This document shows, one piece after another, positions 8,545-17,674 of a stretch of 64,000 nucleotides of DNA. Positions within the stretch are counted from its first letter, which is position 1. Each line of letters begins with the position of its first letter. The DNA is from Curvibacter sp. (GTDB lineage: Bacteria > Pseudomonadota > Gammaproteobacteria > Burkholderiales > Burkholderiaceae_C): the NCBI GenBank assembly GCA_020248905.1, contig JADCGR010000011.1, positions 62,001-126,000 of the forward strand, written 5' to 3'. The notes beneath the pieces were generated by a model. It was not told where the DNA came from. It was given only the letters and a program-made list of their open reading frames with translations, and made no database searches. A program made the position numbers and the translations under genes.

Positions 8545-11500
8545 CAAATCTGCAAACCAAGCGTTTACTTCAAGACGCGGTCACTCGTTTTTCGAGCCAA
8601 TCATTTCGGGCGGCATCGCTGGGCCTGTTTGCGACACTTGGATACCAATCAGAGCGGACTATTGCAATTGACTCTGTAGCAGATTTTTGTGCGCAGTTTG
8701 ATCCCGAGGGCGTGCTTGCGCATCCTCGCGCGCAAAGGTCACATTGGAAATCCATTGACCTTTTGTTCCAACTTACCGACGAAGAGTTGTCGCACAACGC
8801 TACCCTGTTCAAAGACGTCTCTGTCAAGGCGTCCTTGCTCCAGTCCTACGTATTCTTTGCCGTTGAACTACAACCGGGTGACTATGCAAGGGGAAAATTG
8901 GCTGCCATCACCCGTCAGATCAACCGCATTTTCCCCATGCCCGTCATGGTGTTGTTCAAGGTGGACGGCAATCTGTCGATTGCCGTCATCAACCGGAGGC
9001 AAAACAAGCGGGATGAAAGCAAGGATGTCCTGGGCAAGGTCACGCTGATCCAGAACATTTCTATTAACAAGCCCCATCCTGGCCATCTGGACATCCTGGC
9101 CGCCTTCTCGCTGAGTGAGCTTTCAGAGGGGCGCCGCAGCATCCAGAACTTCGACCAGCTCCACGCAGCTTGGGAAGAGGTCTTCAATGTCGAACTGCTC
9201 AACAAGCGCTTCTACGAGGAGCTGTCTAACTGGTATTTCTGGGCACGGCATCAGGTCAGCTTTCCCGGCGACCTGGAGCCGGATGAGCAGACGCGAAACG
9301 CCACAAGCGTCATCCGATTGCTTACTCGTCTGATCTTTTGCTGGTTCCTCAAGGAAAAACATCTCATTCCCGAACACCTGTTCGATCAGGAAACGCTTGC
9401 CAAGAGGCTGAAAAATCTGGCGGAAGACGAAAGCACCTATTACCACGCCATTCTGCAAAACCTGTTTTTCGCCACCCTCAACCAGCCGATGAACGCTGGC
9501 GACGCCCAAAATCGACAGTTCGCCGTGGAAGGCAGCTTTCACGAGAACCGCACTCAGCATGGCGTGAAAAACCTGTACCGCTACGCAGGCTTGTTTCGCG
9601 AGCCGGATAAAGCCCTTTCCTTGTTCGAGAACATTCCCTTCCTCAATGGCGGCTTGTTCGCGTGCCTGGACGTGGAAGACGATGCCGGCAAGGTGCAATA
9701 TGCCGACGGATTCTCCCGCAACCCCAAGAAGCAGCCGAGCGTACCTAACCGCTTGTTCTTTGCCGAGCCTCATGCCGTGGACCTGAGCGGCAAGGACGAC
9801 TTTGGCGATGCCAAGAAGAAAAAGGCCAAGGTACGCGGACTGCTGCATATCCTGAACGGCTACAAATTCACCATCGCCGAGAGTACCCCGGTGGAGCAGG
9901 AAATCGCGCTCGATCCCGAGTTGCTGGGCAACGTATTCGAGAACCTGCTGGCCAGCTATAACCCGGAGACCGGTGAGAGTGCACGCCGCCAGACCGGCTC
10001 GTTCTATACGCCACGCCCTATTGTTGACCACATGGCGGATGAGGCGCTTAAGGCCTATCTGGCCGATGCATTGTGCCAGCGCCTGCCCACCACCAGCAAG
10101 GCCGACGCCAAGGCCGGGCTGGACATCCTGTTTGCCTATACCGAAAAGGTTCACGCATTCAACGATGCCGAATGCAATGCGCTGATCTCGGCCATCGACG
10201 CCTGCAACATCCTCGACCCGGCCTGCGGGTCCGGTGCCTACCCCATGGGCATCCTGCACAAACTGGTGTTTGTTCTAGGCAAGTTGGATCCGCACAACGA
10301 AAAATGGCGTCAGCGCCAAATCGACAAGGCGGAAGAGATCGCAGACCCCGAGGCACGCGCTTCCGCCGTTACGGCGATCAACAACGATTTCGCCAACAAT
10401 GCGCTCGATTACGGTCGCAAGCTCTACCTGATTGAAAACTGCATCTACGGCGTAGACATCCAGCCCATCGCCATCCAGATTGCCAAGTTGCGCTTCTTCA
10501 TTTCGCTGATCTGTGACCAGAAGACGCATGGCGACAAGCGTTGCAATCTGGGCATACGCCCGCTGCCGAATCTGGAAACCAAGTTCGTAGCGGCCAACAG
10601 CTTGTTAGGCCTAAACCTGCCGCACAACCTCAGCTTGTTCCGCAATCCGGAAATTGAACGGCTTGAGAAAGAACTTGAGCGCCTGCGCCACCGCTACTTC
10701 TCTGCGCAGACCCGGCAAGCCAAGCGTGACTTGCAGAAAAGAGACCAGGAACTGGTCCAGAAGATCATCAAACTGCTAAAGGCCGATAACTTTGGCAACG
10801 AGCACGTGTACCGCCGTATCGCCTGGAATCCCTACGACCATCACAGCGTGGCCGACTTCTTCGACCCCGTAACCATGTTCGGCCCCGAGCTTGCCAGAGG
10901 CTTTGATGTGGTGATCGGCAACCCGCCCTACGTGCAGATCCAGAAATTCAGCGCCGCGCACAAACAAGCCTGGCAAGAGCAGAACTACAGTACTTACGTC
11001 GCTACGGGCGATGTGTATTGCCTGTTTTACGAACGCGGTGTGCGCCTGCTCAAACAGGGCGGGCAGCTCAGCTACATCACGTCCAACAAGTGGATGCGGG
11101 CGGGGTATGGTGAGAAGTTACGCGATTTCTTTGCCAAGGAAGTTGCCGTCGAGGAAGTGATTGACTTTGGCGGTGTAGTGGTCTTCAACGCCGCCATGGT
11201 CGACACCGCCATCGTGCGTCTAGGCAAGCGTGCGCCGGGTGATTCCTTTCCATCGGCGGTGCTGTCCAGAAGTTTCTCGTTGCATCAATCGCTGGCTCAT
11301 TACATGCGCGGCAACGCGGTGCCATTCAAACGGCCAACCAGCGGGGCGGATTCCTGGGTAGTCATGTCGCCTGACCGCTACCGCATCAAGCAAGCCGTGG
11401 AAGTGCAGGGCGTACCACTGGAGAGATGGCACATTCAGATCAACCGGGGCATCCTGACCGGTTACAACGAAGCTTTCTACATCAGCACCGAGCAGCGTAA

Positions 11501-12407
11501 TGCGCTGATCGCCAAAGACCCGCACTGTGAGAGCTTGATTGTGCCGTTGCTGCGGGGTCGGGACGTTCAGCGCTACGGAACCGATTGGTTGTTGCTCGAT
11601 GACGAAAAATGGCTGATCAACACACACAACGGCATAAAGGAAATAGGCATTTCGCCGATCAATGTGCAGCGCGACTATCCATCACTTTGGCAGCACCTCA
11701 AAAGCCATCAAGCCAAATTGGAGCCTCGTGCAGACCAGGGTGACCACTGGACAAACTTGCGGAACTGTGCGTATTTGGAAGAGTTCAAAAAGCCCAAGAT
11801 CATCTATCCGAACATGACGAAGTACCTCCCGTTCTATCTCGATACGGAGGAGAACTTTTACATCAACGACAAGGCTTTCATTCTGACCACGGAAGAAGAG
11901 TCCTTGCCGTTTCTCATGGCAGTTCTGAATTCCACCTTGTTTCGCTGCTGCTTCATGGACAACTTCCCCAATCTGGGCGAAGACCGCCGGGAGTTGCGCA
12001 AGATTTTCATGGACAAGGTGCCCATCAAGAAACCGGATGCGCAACAGGCCGCCCTGTTTGAAGCACTGATACCGATGGTGCAGGCCGCCAAGGCGGTAGC
12101 GCAGTCGTCGGGTGATCAGAGGCTGGCGCTAACCGCCGATTTTTTGGTCGAGGTCATCGATGCTTGCGTGATGGAAGTGTATTTCGCCCAGCACATGGCC
12201 GAGAAAGGGCTGTGCATCAGTGTCCACGTCCGCCCGCTGTTGCCCGGTACTGTGGCCACCTTGAGTCAGGCCCAACTCGCCGACGCCGCCCGGACTTTCC
12301 ACCACGCTGCCAACGATAGCCAGCATCCCATTCGCAACATTTTGCTGCGCATTTCTGCCGACAGCCCCGAGTTACTGGCGGTGATTCAGAAAGAGGGGGC
12401 GGTATGA
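8541..12407 (+). CDS. Eco57I-type DNA (adenine-N6) methyltransferase (defence cassette gene 2)
   Basis: 1288 aa. SAM-binding motif I DPACGSG starts near residue 559 and catalytic motif IV NPPY near residue 794 (GNPPYVQIQ), as in gamma-class N6-adenine methyltransferases. The first ~450 residues are a conserved accessory region (for example FPMPVMVLFKVDG and LSIAVINRRQNKRDES). The C-terminal part from about 960 resembles a TaqI-like target-recognition domain (RGRDVQRYG, ...FKKPKIIYPNM, ...LMAVLNSTLF). One chain could therefore both recognise and methylate a site, marking self DNA. I see no clear PD-(D/E)XK nuclease, so cleavage would come from the PLD helicase. ATG start overlaps the previous stop (ATGA); the next gene overlaps its end by 4 nt. 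Confidence 0.88.
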   Translation: MTNLQTKRLLQDAVTRFSSQSFRAASLGLFATLGYQSERTIAIDSVADFCAQFDPEGVLAHPRAQRSHWKSIDLLFQLTDEELSHNATLFKDVSVKASLLQSYVFFAVELQPGDYARGKLAAITRQINRIFPMPVMVLFKVDGNLSIAVINRRQNKRDESKDVLGKVTLIQNISINKPHPGHLDILAAFSLSELSEGRRSIQNFDQLHAAWEEVFNVELLNKRFYEELSNWYFWARHQVSFPGDLEPDEQTRNATSVIRLLTRLIFCWFLKEKHLIPEHLFDQETLAKRLKNLAEDESTYYHAILQNLFFATLNQPMNAGDAQNRQFAVEGSFHENRTQHGVKNLYRYAGLFREPDKALSLFENIPFLNGGLFACLDVEDDAGKVQYADGFSRNPKKQPSVPNRLFFAEPHAVDLSGKDDFGDAKKKKAKVRGLLHILNGYKFTIAESTPVEQEIALDPELLGNVFENLLASYNPETGESARRQTGSFYTPRPIVDHMADEALKAYLADALCQRLPTTSKADAKAGLDILFAYTEKVHAFNDAECNALISAIDACNILDPACGSGAYPMGILHKLVFVLGKLDPHNEKWRQRQIDKAEEIADPEARASAVTAINNDFANNALDYGRKLYLIENCIYGVDIQPIAIQIAKLRFFISLICDQKTHGDKRCNLGIRPLPNLETKFVAANSLLGLNLPHNLSLFRNPEIERLEKELERLRHRYFSAQTRQAKRDLQKRDQELVQKIIKLLKADNFGNEHVYRRIAWNPYDHHSVADFFDPVTMFGPELARGFDVVIGNPPYVQIQKFSAAHKQAWQEQNYSTYVATGDVYCLFYERGVRLLKQGGQLSYITSNKWMRAGYGEKLRDFFAKEVAVEEVIDFGGVVVFNAAMVDTAIVRLGKRAPGDSFPSAVLSRSFSLHQSLAHYMRGNAVPFKRPTSGADSWVVMSPDRYRIKQAVEVQGVPLERWHIQINRGILTGYNEAFYISTEQRNALIAKDPHCESLIVPLLRGRDVQRYGTDWLLLDDEKWLINTHNGIKEIGISPINVQRDYPSLWQHLKSHQAKLEPRADQGDHWTNLRNCAYLEEFKKPKIIYPNMTKYLPFYLDTEENFYINDKAFILTTEEESLPFLMAVLNSTLFRCCFMDNFPNLGEDRRELRKIFMDKVPIKKPDAQQAALFEALIPMVQAAKAVAQSSGDQRLALTADFLVEVIDACVMEVYFAQHMAEKGLCISVHVRPLLPGTVATLSQAQLADAARTFHHAANDSQHPIRNILLRISADSPELLAVIQKEGAV

Positions 12408-14083
12408 AGGCGCGCTTGCACGAGATCGCCATCAGCAATTTCAAGGCGTTTCGTGATTTCAGGCTGAACCTGGAAGGCCGCCATCTGCTGCTGTACGGAC
12501 CAAATGGCGCTGGAAAATCATCACTTTACTGGGCGCTCTACACCTTCCTGCAGAGTGCGCGCAAGCCCAGACATGGCATTGCCAAGTATTTCGATCCGGC
12601 CACCCCGGAAAACCTTCTTAACATTTACGAACAAAAAGAGACCACGCCTAAGCCAGGGGAGATTGCACTAACGCTGCGCGACACCGCCACTCGCAACGAC
12701 ACCACCTACCGTATCAGCCAGGCCGATCACGGAACCTTTCAACAGCCAACGATCCTCAAGGGTGACTTGGCCAGCGACTTCATCACGTACCGGTTCTTCT
12801 TCGGCTTTTCGCATTTCAGGAATTCGGAGGAGTTTGATCTCTGGCCATTGTTTGAGAAGGAAATCCTTCCATTCTGCGTGAGCACGAGGGGACTGTCACC
12901 CTTGGATATTTGGCAAAAAATCCGAGACGGAGATCCAAACCCGAATAACCTTTCCGGCTACGCCGGGAGTGATGCATACAGTCGATTCAAAACAGACGCG
13001 ACACAGTTTGCCAGCATCCTGCCAGGCATCGTCAATAGCATCAGCACCGAGGCGCAGAAGTTTTACGACGAGCACTTCTCTTCCGGCGACCCCGCGAAAG
13101 TTGCTCTAAAGTTGGCTGTCACCACGCAGCCATCGGCGGCAGGCTCCAATCAGAGCGATTTCAAGTTCACTCTGCCGGTCATGAAGTTTGGCGTGCAGAT
13201 CGGCGGCCACACCGTAACCAGACCGCAGAGCTTTCTGAACGAGGCCAAATTGACCCAACTGGCCCTATCAGTCCGCTTTGCCGCCTCGCTAGTTAATCTG
13301 CACGAATCCGACCTGAAGTTGTTGGTGCTCGATGATTTGCTGGTTAGCCTTGACATGAGCAACCGCATGCAGGTAGTTGAGATTTTGCTTTCGGAGACCT
13401 TTGCGAACTATCAGAAAATAATCCTGACCCACGATCTGGGTTTTTTCCGAGAGTTCAAGCGCAGAATTGGTGGCAATCATGCCGATTGGTGCTTCCTAAA
13501 TCTACAAGGAAATGCAGCTAACCAGATCGCGGCGAAGAGCGATAAGACCGATCTGCAGAAAGCGGAGGATTACCTGCAAGGCCATGATATTGAAGAGGCT
13601 GCCATGTTCCTGCGCAAAGCGGCTGAAGACACGGCTAAGCGATACCGGGAATGGGCCGAGGGCAAATCATTGCCACCTGGGCAGTTTTTCTCACTGACGG
13701 AGAATCTGCGGGCTGCTCGCAACAAGCTTCTTGAAGGCATTCCTGTTTCGCTTTACGAGCGGGTTTTGAAGAACACGCCTAAAGAACACCGAGCGCTCTT
13801 ACTTTCATCCGACGACGAGGATCTGGACAGTAATGCTAGCCTTCAGCCAAAGGACAAGGGTATCCTCAAATCAAAGCGCAGAGACCTCAGAAATGCGCTG
13901 AGTGACGACGGGTGGGCGAAGATGGAGGCGGTGGAGGCCGTTGATCGCGTTTTGGAAATGACCGAACGTGTCTTGAATCCTGCCTCTCATGGCAGTAGTA
14001 CCCCACTTTACGAGGATGAAGTCATACGTGCCAAGCGACTCATTGGCCACTTGGAGCGCGTATTGGCCTCGAATCCTGTGTAA
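12404..14083 (+). CDS. RecF/SMC-like AAA ATPase (defence cassette gene 3)
   Basis: 559 aa. N-terminal HEIAISNFKAF followed by Walker A GPNGAGKSS (about 34-42), the layout of RecF, Rad50 and OLD-type ATPases. Later come a degenerate ABC-signature-like segment (LNEAKLTQLALSVRFA, about 282-297), Walker B LLVLDDLLVSLD (about 305-316) and the H-loop-like ILTHDLGFF. The C-terminal 200 residues are helical and hydrophilic with no recognised catalytic domain. There is no Toprim domain, so it is not an OLD nuclease. Start ATG overlaps the methyltransferase stop, implying coupled translation. Probable role: DNA-end or DNA-structure sensing that controls the helicase-nuclease. That role is inferred. Confidence 0.82.
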   Translation: MKARLHEIAISNFKAFRDFRLNLEGRHLLLYGPNGAGKSSLYWALYTFLQSARKPRHGIAKYFDPATPENLLNIYEQKETTPKPGEIALTLRDTATRNDTTYRISQADHGTFQQPTILKGDLASDFITYRFFFGFSHFRNSEEFDLWPLFEKEILPFCVSTRGLSPLDIWQKIRDGDPNPNNLSGYAGSDAYSRFKTDATQFASILPGIVNSISTEAQKFYDEHFSSGDPAKVALKLAVTTQPSAAGSNQSDFKFTLPVMKFGVQIGGHTVTRPQSFLNEAKLTQLALSVRFAASLVNLHESDLKLLVLDDLLVSLDMSNRMQVVEILLSETFANYQKIILTHDLGFFREFKRRIGGNHADWCFLNLQGNAANQIAAKSDKTDLQKAEDYLQGHDIEEAAMFLRKAAEDTAKRYREWAEGKSLPPGQFFSLTENLRAARNKLLEGIPVSLYERVLKNTPKEHRALLLSSDDEDLDSNASLQPKDKGILKSKRRDLRNALSDDGWAKMEAVEAVDRVLEMTERVLNPASHGSSTPLYEDEVIRAKRLIGHLERVLASNPV

Positions 14084-14396
14084 CCCCTTAGCGCTGGCAA
14101 GTTGCAGGAGAGTTGACAATGGCCGCAGCCAGTAGCTCTGCCCAGCAATTGCAGGTCAGAAGCACCACTCATTTCCTTGCAGTTGGTCACAGAACATCCA
14201 TAAGCCGGAACGGCAGCTGTATCTGAATAACCCCTATCGAGTTCAACTGACTTGAGCCAGGCAAGGTATTGTCATGTTGGTTTCGCAAGGGGGGCTTGTT
14301 GATCTGACTCTTGTACGGGAGTTCTACGAATTGACATTTCAATACCTTCAGAGCTGCGGGATATCGGCTATCTGACCGCTAGGTTCTTGGGTGGGG
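14084..14396. other. Gap without a recognisable gene at the 3' end of the cassette
   Basis: 313 nt of mixed composition between the ATPase gene and the helicase remnant. Only very short open frames occur, for example 33 codons at 14274-14375 (+) and 21 codons at 14272-14337 (-), neither of which I recognise. No terminator with a T tract, no tRNA fragment and no integrase remnant was seen. Confidence 0.5.
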
Positions 14397-14925
14397 TCAT
14401 GCCAGAGTAAATGCTTCTGCTACCGCCTCTAGCGAGTTCTTCACTCGTTGCACGACTAGGGAATTGCCGGTGGCGGTCAACACTAGCTCCTGGGTCGATC
14501 GGGTCATGCCCACATAAAGCAGGCGCACCTCTTCCTCCAACGGCTCGTCTTTCCACGGCATGCTGCTCTTGCTGGAGCGCGGGGTCAGCTTCCAACACGT
14601 TGTTGAGCTCCATGGCGTAGCCACGGGCTTGCGATAGGGGGTGGGCCACCGTCTTGGGGCCGCCTTCCAGTTGAAGGACGACGCTGTCGCGGTTGAAGCT
14701 CAGCATGCTGCCCCAGGCCCAGTGTTTCACCTCAAGGATGAGCAACCCGCGACGAGGGCTGAGGATGACGAAGTCGGGTTGGCGGGCCTTGGGGCCGATA
14801 GGCACGTTGTGCCAGACCATGTAGTCGTCGGACAGGCAGCGTTTGAGCTGGTGCAGCACGGCGCGTTCGCCGGCGTTGTCGCAACGCCTATCGATGTTTG
14901 TGAGGCCTTGGGGAAAGATGGCCAT
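14397..14925 (-). pseudogene. NERD-domain/UvrD-type helicase gene with large internal deletion
   Basis: Two pieces of one protein family are joined out of frame. From 14925 downward: MAIFPQGLTNIDRRCDNAGE, VPIGPKARQPDFVILSPRRG and LLILEVKHW, a NERD (nuclease-related) domain with its conserved D...E.K core, ending near LSQARGYAMELNN...DPALQQ. From about 14575 a different frame reads KDEPLEEEVRLLYVGMTRS, helicase motif VI of UvrD-like enzymes, then 30 residues to the stop at 14397. Roughly the whole motor (several hundred codons) is missing between them, so the gene is dead as a helicase. An upstream in-frame GTG at 14937 is an alternative start. Confidence 0.8.
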
Positions 14926-15089
14926 GGATTTGTGCACTCCCTGCGTTCGGCGTATGCGCCGTTGGGGCTCGGCGTTTCATGGCGACGCCTGCCCGTTCTG
15001 CGTTTGATTCTATCGACGGGCTGTGGCCGCCAGACATGAAAGGCTCACATGCTCGCGGGTAAACCCGTAGCGCTTGCATGTTGTTTGGG

Positions 15090-15118
15090 TTGACGCCTTG
15101 CAATATAGTATGCATACT
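15090..15118 (+). promoter_or_regulatory. mobA promoter with probable MarR operator
   Basis: TTGACG (15090-15095), 17-nt spacer, CATACT (15113-15118). A perfect 12-nt palindrome AGTATGCATACT (15107-15118) covers the -10 element, with outer AATAT/ATATT arms extending it. Palindromes of this size over a -10 box are typical MarR-family operators, and a MarR gene lies downstream of the hydroxylase. The transcript would carry a leader of about 75 nt. Confidence 0.65.
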
Positions 15119-15197
15119 TACTAATATTGATTTTGGCGGCAAGAGTCTGCTCTTCCGCCGCCCCACCGGCCCCGTCCTTCCTTCTTCGGAGATCACG

Positions 15198-17123
15198 ATG
15201 CAGTTCTACAAACACGGCTTCCGCGGCGGCAACCCCGATGTCAAGCCCGCCGCGCCCAACCGGCGCAACCGGGGTGCCAACGAACCGCTGCCCGAGCAGG
15301 TGGATGTGCTGATTGCGGGCACCGGCCCGGCGGGGCTGTGCCTGGCGGCGCAGCTGGCGCAGTTCCCCGAGATCGACACCATGATCATCGAGCGCATGAG
15401 CAGCAACATCATCAAGGGCAAGGCGGACGGCATCAACACGCGCTCCATGGAGATGTTCCAGGCCTTCGGTTTTGCCGACAAGGTCAAGCGCGAGACCTAC
15501 TGGGTCAACCAGACCAACTTCTGGATGCCCGACCCCAAGAACCCCGATCTCATCCGCCGTGCGGGCCGGGTGCAGGACGTGGCCGACGACAGCTCGGAGA
15601 TGCCGCACATCCTGATCAACCAGGCGCGGCTGCACGAGCTGTTTTTGGAGGTCATGAAAAACTCCCCCTCGCGCCTGGAGCCCGATTACGGCTGGGAGGT
15701 GCAGGGCCTCACCATCGACCCCAACACCCAAGACCACCCGGTGACGGTGACGCTCAAGGACGCCAGCGGCCTGTACTGGGGTGCCACGCGCACCGTGCGG
15801 GCCAATTACGTGGTGGGCTGCGACGGCGCGCATTCGGCCGTGCGCAAGGCCATTGGCGGCGAGCTCAAGGGCGATGCGGCGCACCAGGCCTGGGGCGTGA
15901 TGGACATCCTGGCCAACACCGATTTCCCGGATGTGCGGCAGAAGTGCCTGATTTCTTCGGCCAACGAGGGCAACCTGCTGATCCTGCCGCGCGAGGGCGG
16001 CTACCTGTTCCGCGTGTATGTGGAGCTGGACAAGCTGCGGCCCGACGAGAAGGCCGCGCAGCGCAAGCTCACGCAGCACGACATGATTGCCGCGGCCAAC
16101 CGCATCATCAAGCCCTACACGCTGGACGTGAAGGAGGTGGTGTGGTGGTCCATCTACGACATCGGCCACGCCATCAGCGACAAGTTTGACGACGCGCCCG
16201 AGGGCTCGGGCTGCAACCCGCGCGTGTTCACCGCCGGTGACGCCTGCCACACCCACAGCCCCAAGGCGGGGCAGGGTATGAATGTGTCCATGCAGGACAC
16301 CTTCAACCTGGGCTGGAAGCTGGTGCACGTGCTGCAGGGCCGGGCGCACCCCAGCCTGCTGCGCAGCTACACGAAGGAGCGGCTCACCGAGGCCAGGCGC
16401 CTGGTGGAGACGGACCACAAGTGGGCGCGCATCATGTCGGCCCCCACCACCCAGGCCGAGCGCGAGGGGTTGGAGGAGCCGCGCATCATCCGCAACTTCA
16501 AGCAGAACCTGGAGTTCACGGGCGGCCTGGCCGTGCACTACGACCCGTCGGCCCTCATCGGCCCGGCCACCTGGCAGGCCCTGGCCAGCGGCCAGACCAT
16601 CGGCAAGCGTTTTCATTCCGCGCCTGTGGTGCGCGTGGCCGACGCCATGCAGATGCAGCTGGGCCATGTGGCCGAGGCCGACGCGCGCTGGCGCCTGTAT
16701 GCCTTTGCCGGCCAGGGCGACAGCGGCCAGGCCGGCGCGCCCTTGCGCCAGCTGGCCGACTGGCTGCAGACCCACCCCGATTCGCCCGTGGTGAAGCACA
16801 CCCGCAAGGGCGAAGACATCGATGCCGTGATCGACGTGCGCGCCGTCTTCCAGCAGACCTTCGTCCAGCTGGCCTACGACCAGATGCCCGCGCTGCTCAA
16901 GCCCCGCACGGGCAAGCTGGTCCTGGAGGACCACGAGAAAGTCTTCTGCGTGGACCATAAAGCCGTGGGGGGCCTGGGCGACATCTATGCCATGCGTGGC
17001 ATCAACCGCGCGCAGGGCTGCATGGTGCTGGTGCGCCCCGACCAGTACGTGGCCCACGTGCTGCCGCTGGACGCACGGCGGGAGCTGGCGGAGTTTTTTG
17101 CGGGGGTGTTGCTGCCGGCTTGA
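15198..17123 (+). CDS. mobA: FAD-dependent aromatic hydroxylase, 3-hydroxybenzoate 4-monooxygenase-like
   Basis: 641 aa, close to the length of MobA of Comamonas testosteroni, which converts 3-hydroxybenzoate to protocatechuate with NADPH and O2. Features: Rossmann motif GTGPAGLCLAAQL (about 40-52), DG motif VVGCDGAHSAVRKAI (about 205-219), FAD-ribityl GD motif AGDACHTHSPKAGQGMN (about 346-362) and a C-terminal thioredoxin-like domain as in phenol hydroxylase. The start MQFYKHGFR..GNP resembles MobA, and GGAG precedes the ATG. Phenol 2-monooxygenase is the main alternative for substrate. No ring-cleavage genes are nearby, so the product would enter a protocatechuate pathway encoded elsewhere. 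Confidence 0.85.
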   Translation: MQFYKHGFRGGNPDVKPAAPNRRNRGANEPLPEQVDVLIAGTGPAGLCLAAQLAQFPEIDTMIIERMSSNIIKGKADGINTRSMEMFQAFGFADKVKRETYWVNQTNFWMPDPKNPDLIRRAGRVQDVADDSSEMPHILINQARLHELFLEVMKNSPSRLEPDYGWEVQGLTIDPNTQDHPVTVTLKDASGLYWGATRTVRANYVVGCDGAHSAVRKAIGGELKGDAAHQAWGVMDILANTDFPDVRQKCLISSANEGNLLILPREGGYLFRVYVELDKLRPDEKAAQRKLTQHDMIAAANRIIKPYTLDVKEVVWWSIYDIGHAISDKFDDAPEGSGCNPRVFTAGDACHTHSPKAGQGMNVSMQDTFNLGWKLVHVLQGRAHPSLLRSYTKERLTEARRLVETDHKWARIMSAPTTQAEREGLEEPRIIRNFKQNLEFTGGLAVHYDPSALIGPATWQALASGQTIGKRFHSAPVVRVADAMQMQLGHVAEADARWRLYAFAGQGDSGQAGAPLRQLADWLQTHPDSPVVKHTRKGEDIDAVIDVRAVFQQTFVQLAYDQMPALLKPRTGKLVLEDHEKVFCVDHKAVGGLGDIYAMRGINRAQGCMVLVRPDQYVAHVLPLDARRELAEFFAGVLLPA

Positions 17124-17193
17124 ACACGCTGGACACAGCGCGATCACAGCACCCTCGACACCCGGCGTGTCACCCAACACCGGAGCCTGCCTC

Positions 17194-17661
17194 ATGACCG
17201 AACGCTGGAAAAGCCTGGACGCGCGCACGCTGCCCGGCCACATGATGCGGCGTGTGCAGCAGCTCGCAGTGGCGTTGTTCACCGAAGAGATGGCCGAGCT
17301 GGGGCTGACGCCGGTGCAGTATTCGGCGCTGCACGCCATCTGCCAGCAGCCGGGCATCGACCAGCGCACGCTGGCGCGCAGCATCAGCTACGACGCGGCC
17401 ACCATTGGCGGCGTGATCGAGCGGCTGGAGGCGCGCGGCCTGGTTCAGCGCGAGGTGAGCCCGCAAGACCGGCGCGCCCGCGTGCTCAGCGCCACGGCCG
17501 AGGGGTTGCAAACCCTCAAGGCCGCCATTCCGCGCGTGCTCAAGACGCAAGACCGGCTGATAGCGCCGCTCAGTCCCGCCGAGCGCAAGCAGCTCATGCA
17601 CCTCATGGGCGTGCTCATTGACGCCAATGACGAACTGAGCCGCGCGCCTGCGGGCGAATAG
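17194..17661 (+). CDS. MarR-family regulator, probable controller of the hydroxylase
   Basis: 155 aa with a complete MarR winged helix: LGLTPVQYSALHAICQQPG, IDQRTLARSISYDAATIGGV, IERLEARGLVQREVSPQDRRAR (wing) and the dimerising C-terminal helices. It lies 70 nt behind the hydroxylase on the same strand. In C. testosteroni the MarR protein MobR represses mobA and is released by 3-hydroxybenzoate. A similar loop acting at the palindrome over the promoter at 15090-15118 is likely here, but the arrangement (downstream rather than divergent) is inferred to be autoregulated. Confidence 0.88.
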   Translation: MTERWKSLDARTLPGHMMRRVQQLAVALFTEEMAELGLTPVQYSALHAICQQPGIDQRTLARSISYDAATIGGVIERLEARGLVQREVSPQDRRARVLSATAEGLQTLKAAIPRVLKTQDRLIAPLSPAERKQLMHLMGVLIDANDELSRAPAGE

Positions 17662-17674
17662 AATCCCCCGCAGT

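Noticed and set aside
5254-14083. Cassette read as DISARM, BREX or type I restriction
   Set aside because: No DUF1998 (DrmB), PglZ, BrxC, BrxL, HsdS or HsdR-type partner is present, and the PLD domain is fused to the helicase.
14274-14375. 33-codon plus-strand frame behind the cassette
   Set aside because: Too short, unrecognised and without a ribosome site; could be chance.
14084-14396. Second att site matching the tRNA-Pro 3' end
   Set aside because: I looked for the T-arm/acceptor sequence in this gap and farther to 15197 and found no convincing match.
15045-17384. Very long open frame on the minus strand opposite the MobA-like gene
   Set aside because: It is an antisense shadow caused by high GC at third positions; it matches no protein family and the plus-strand protein is clearly real.
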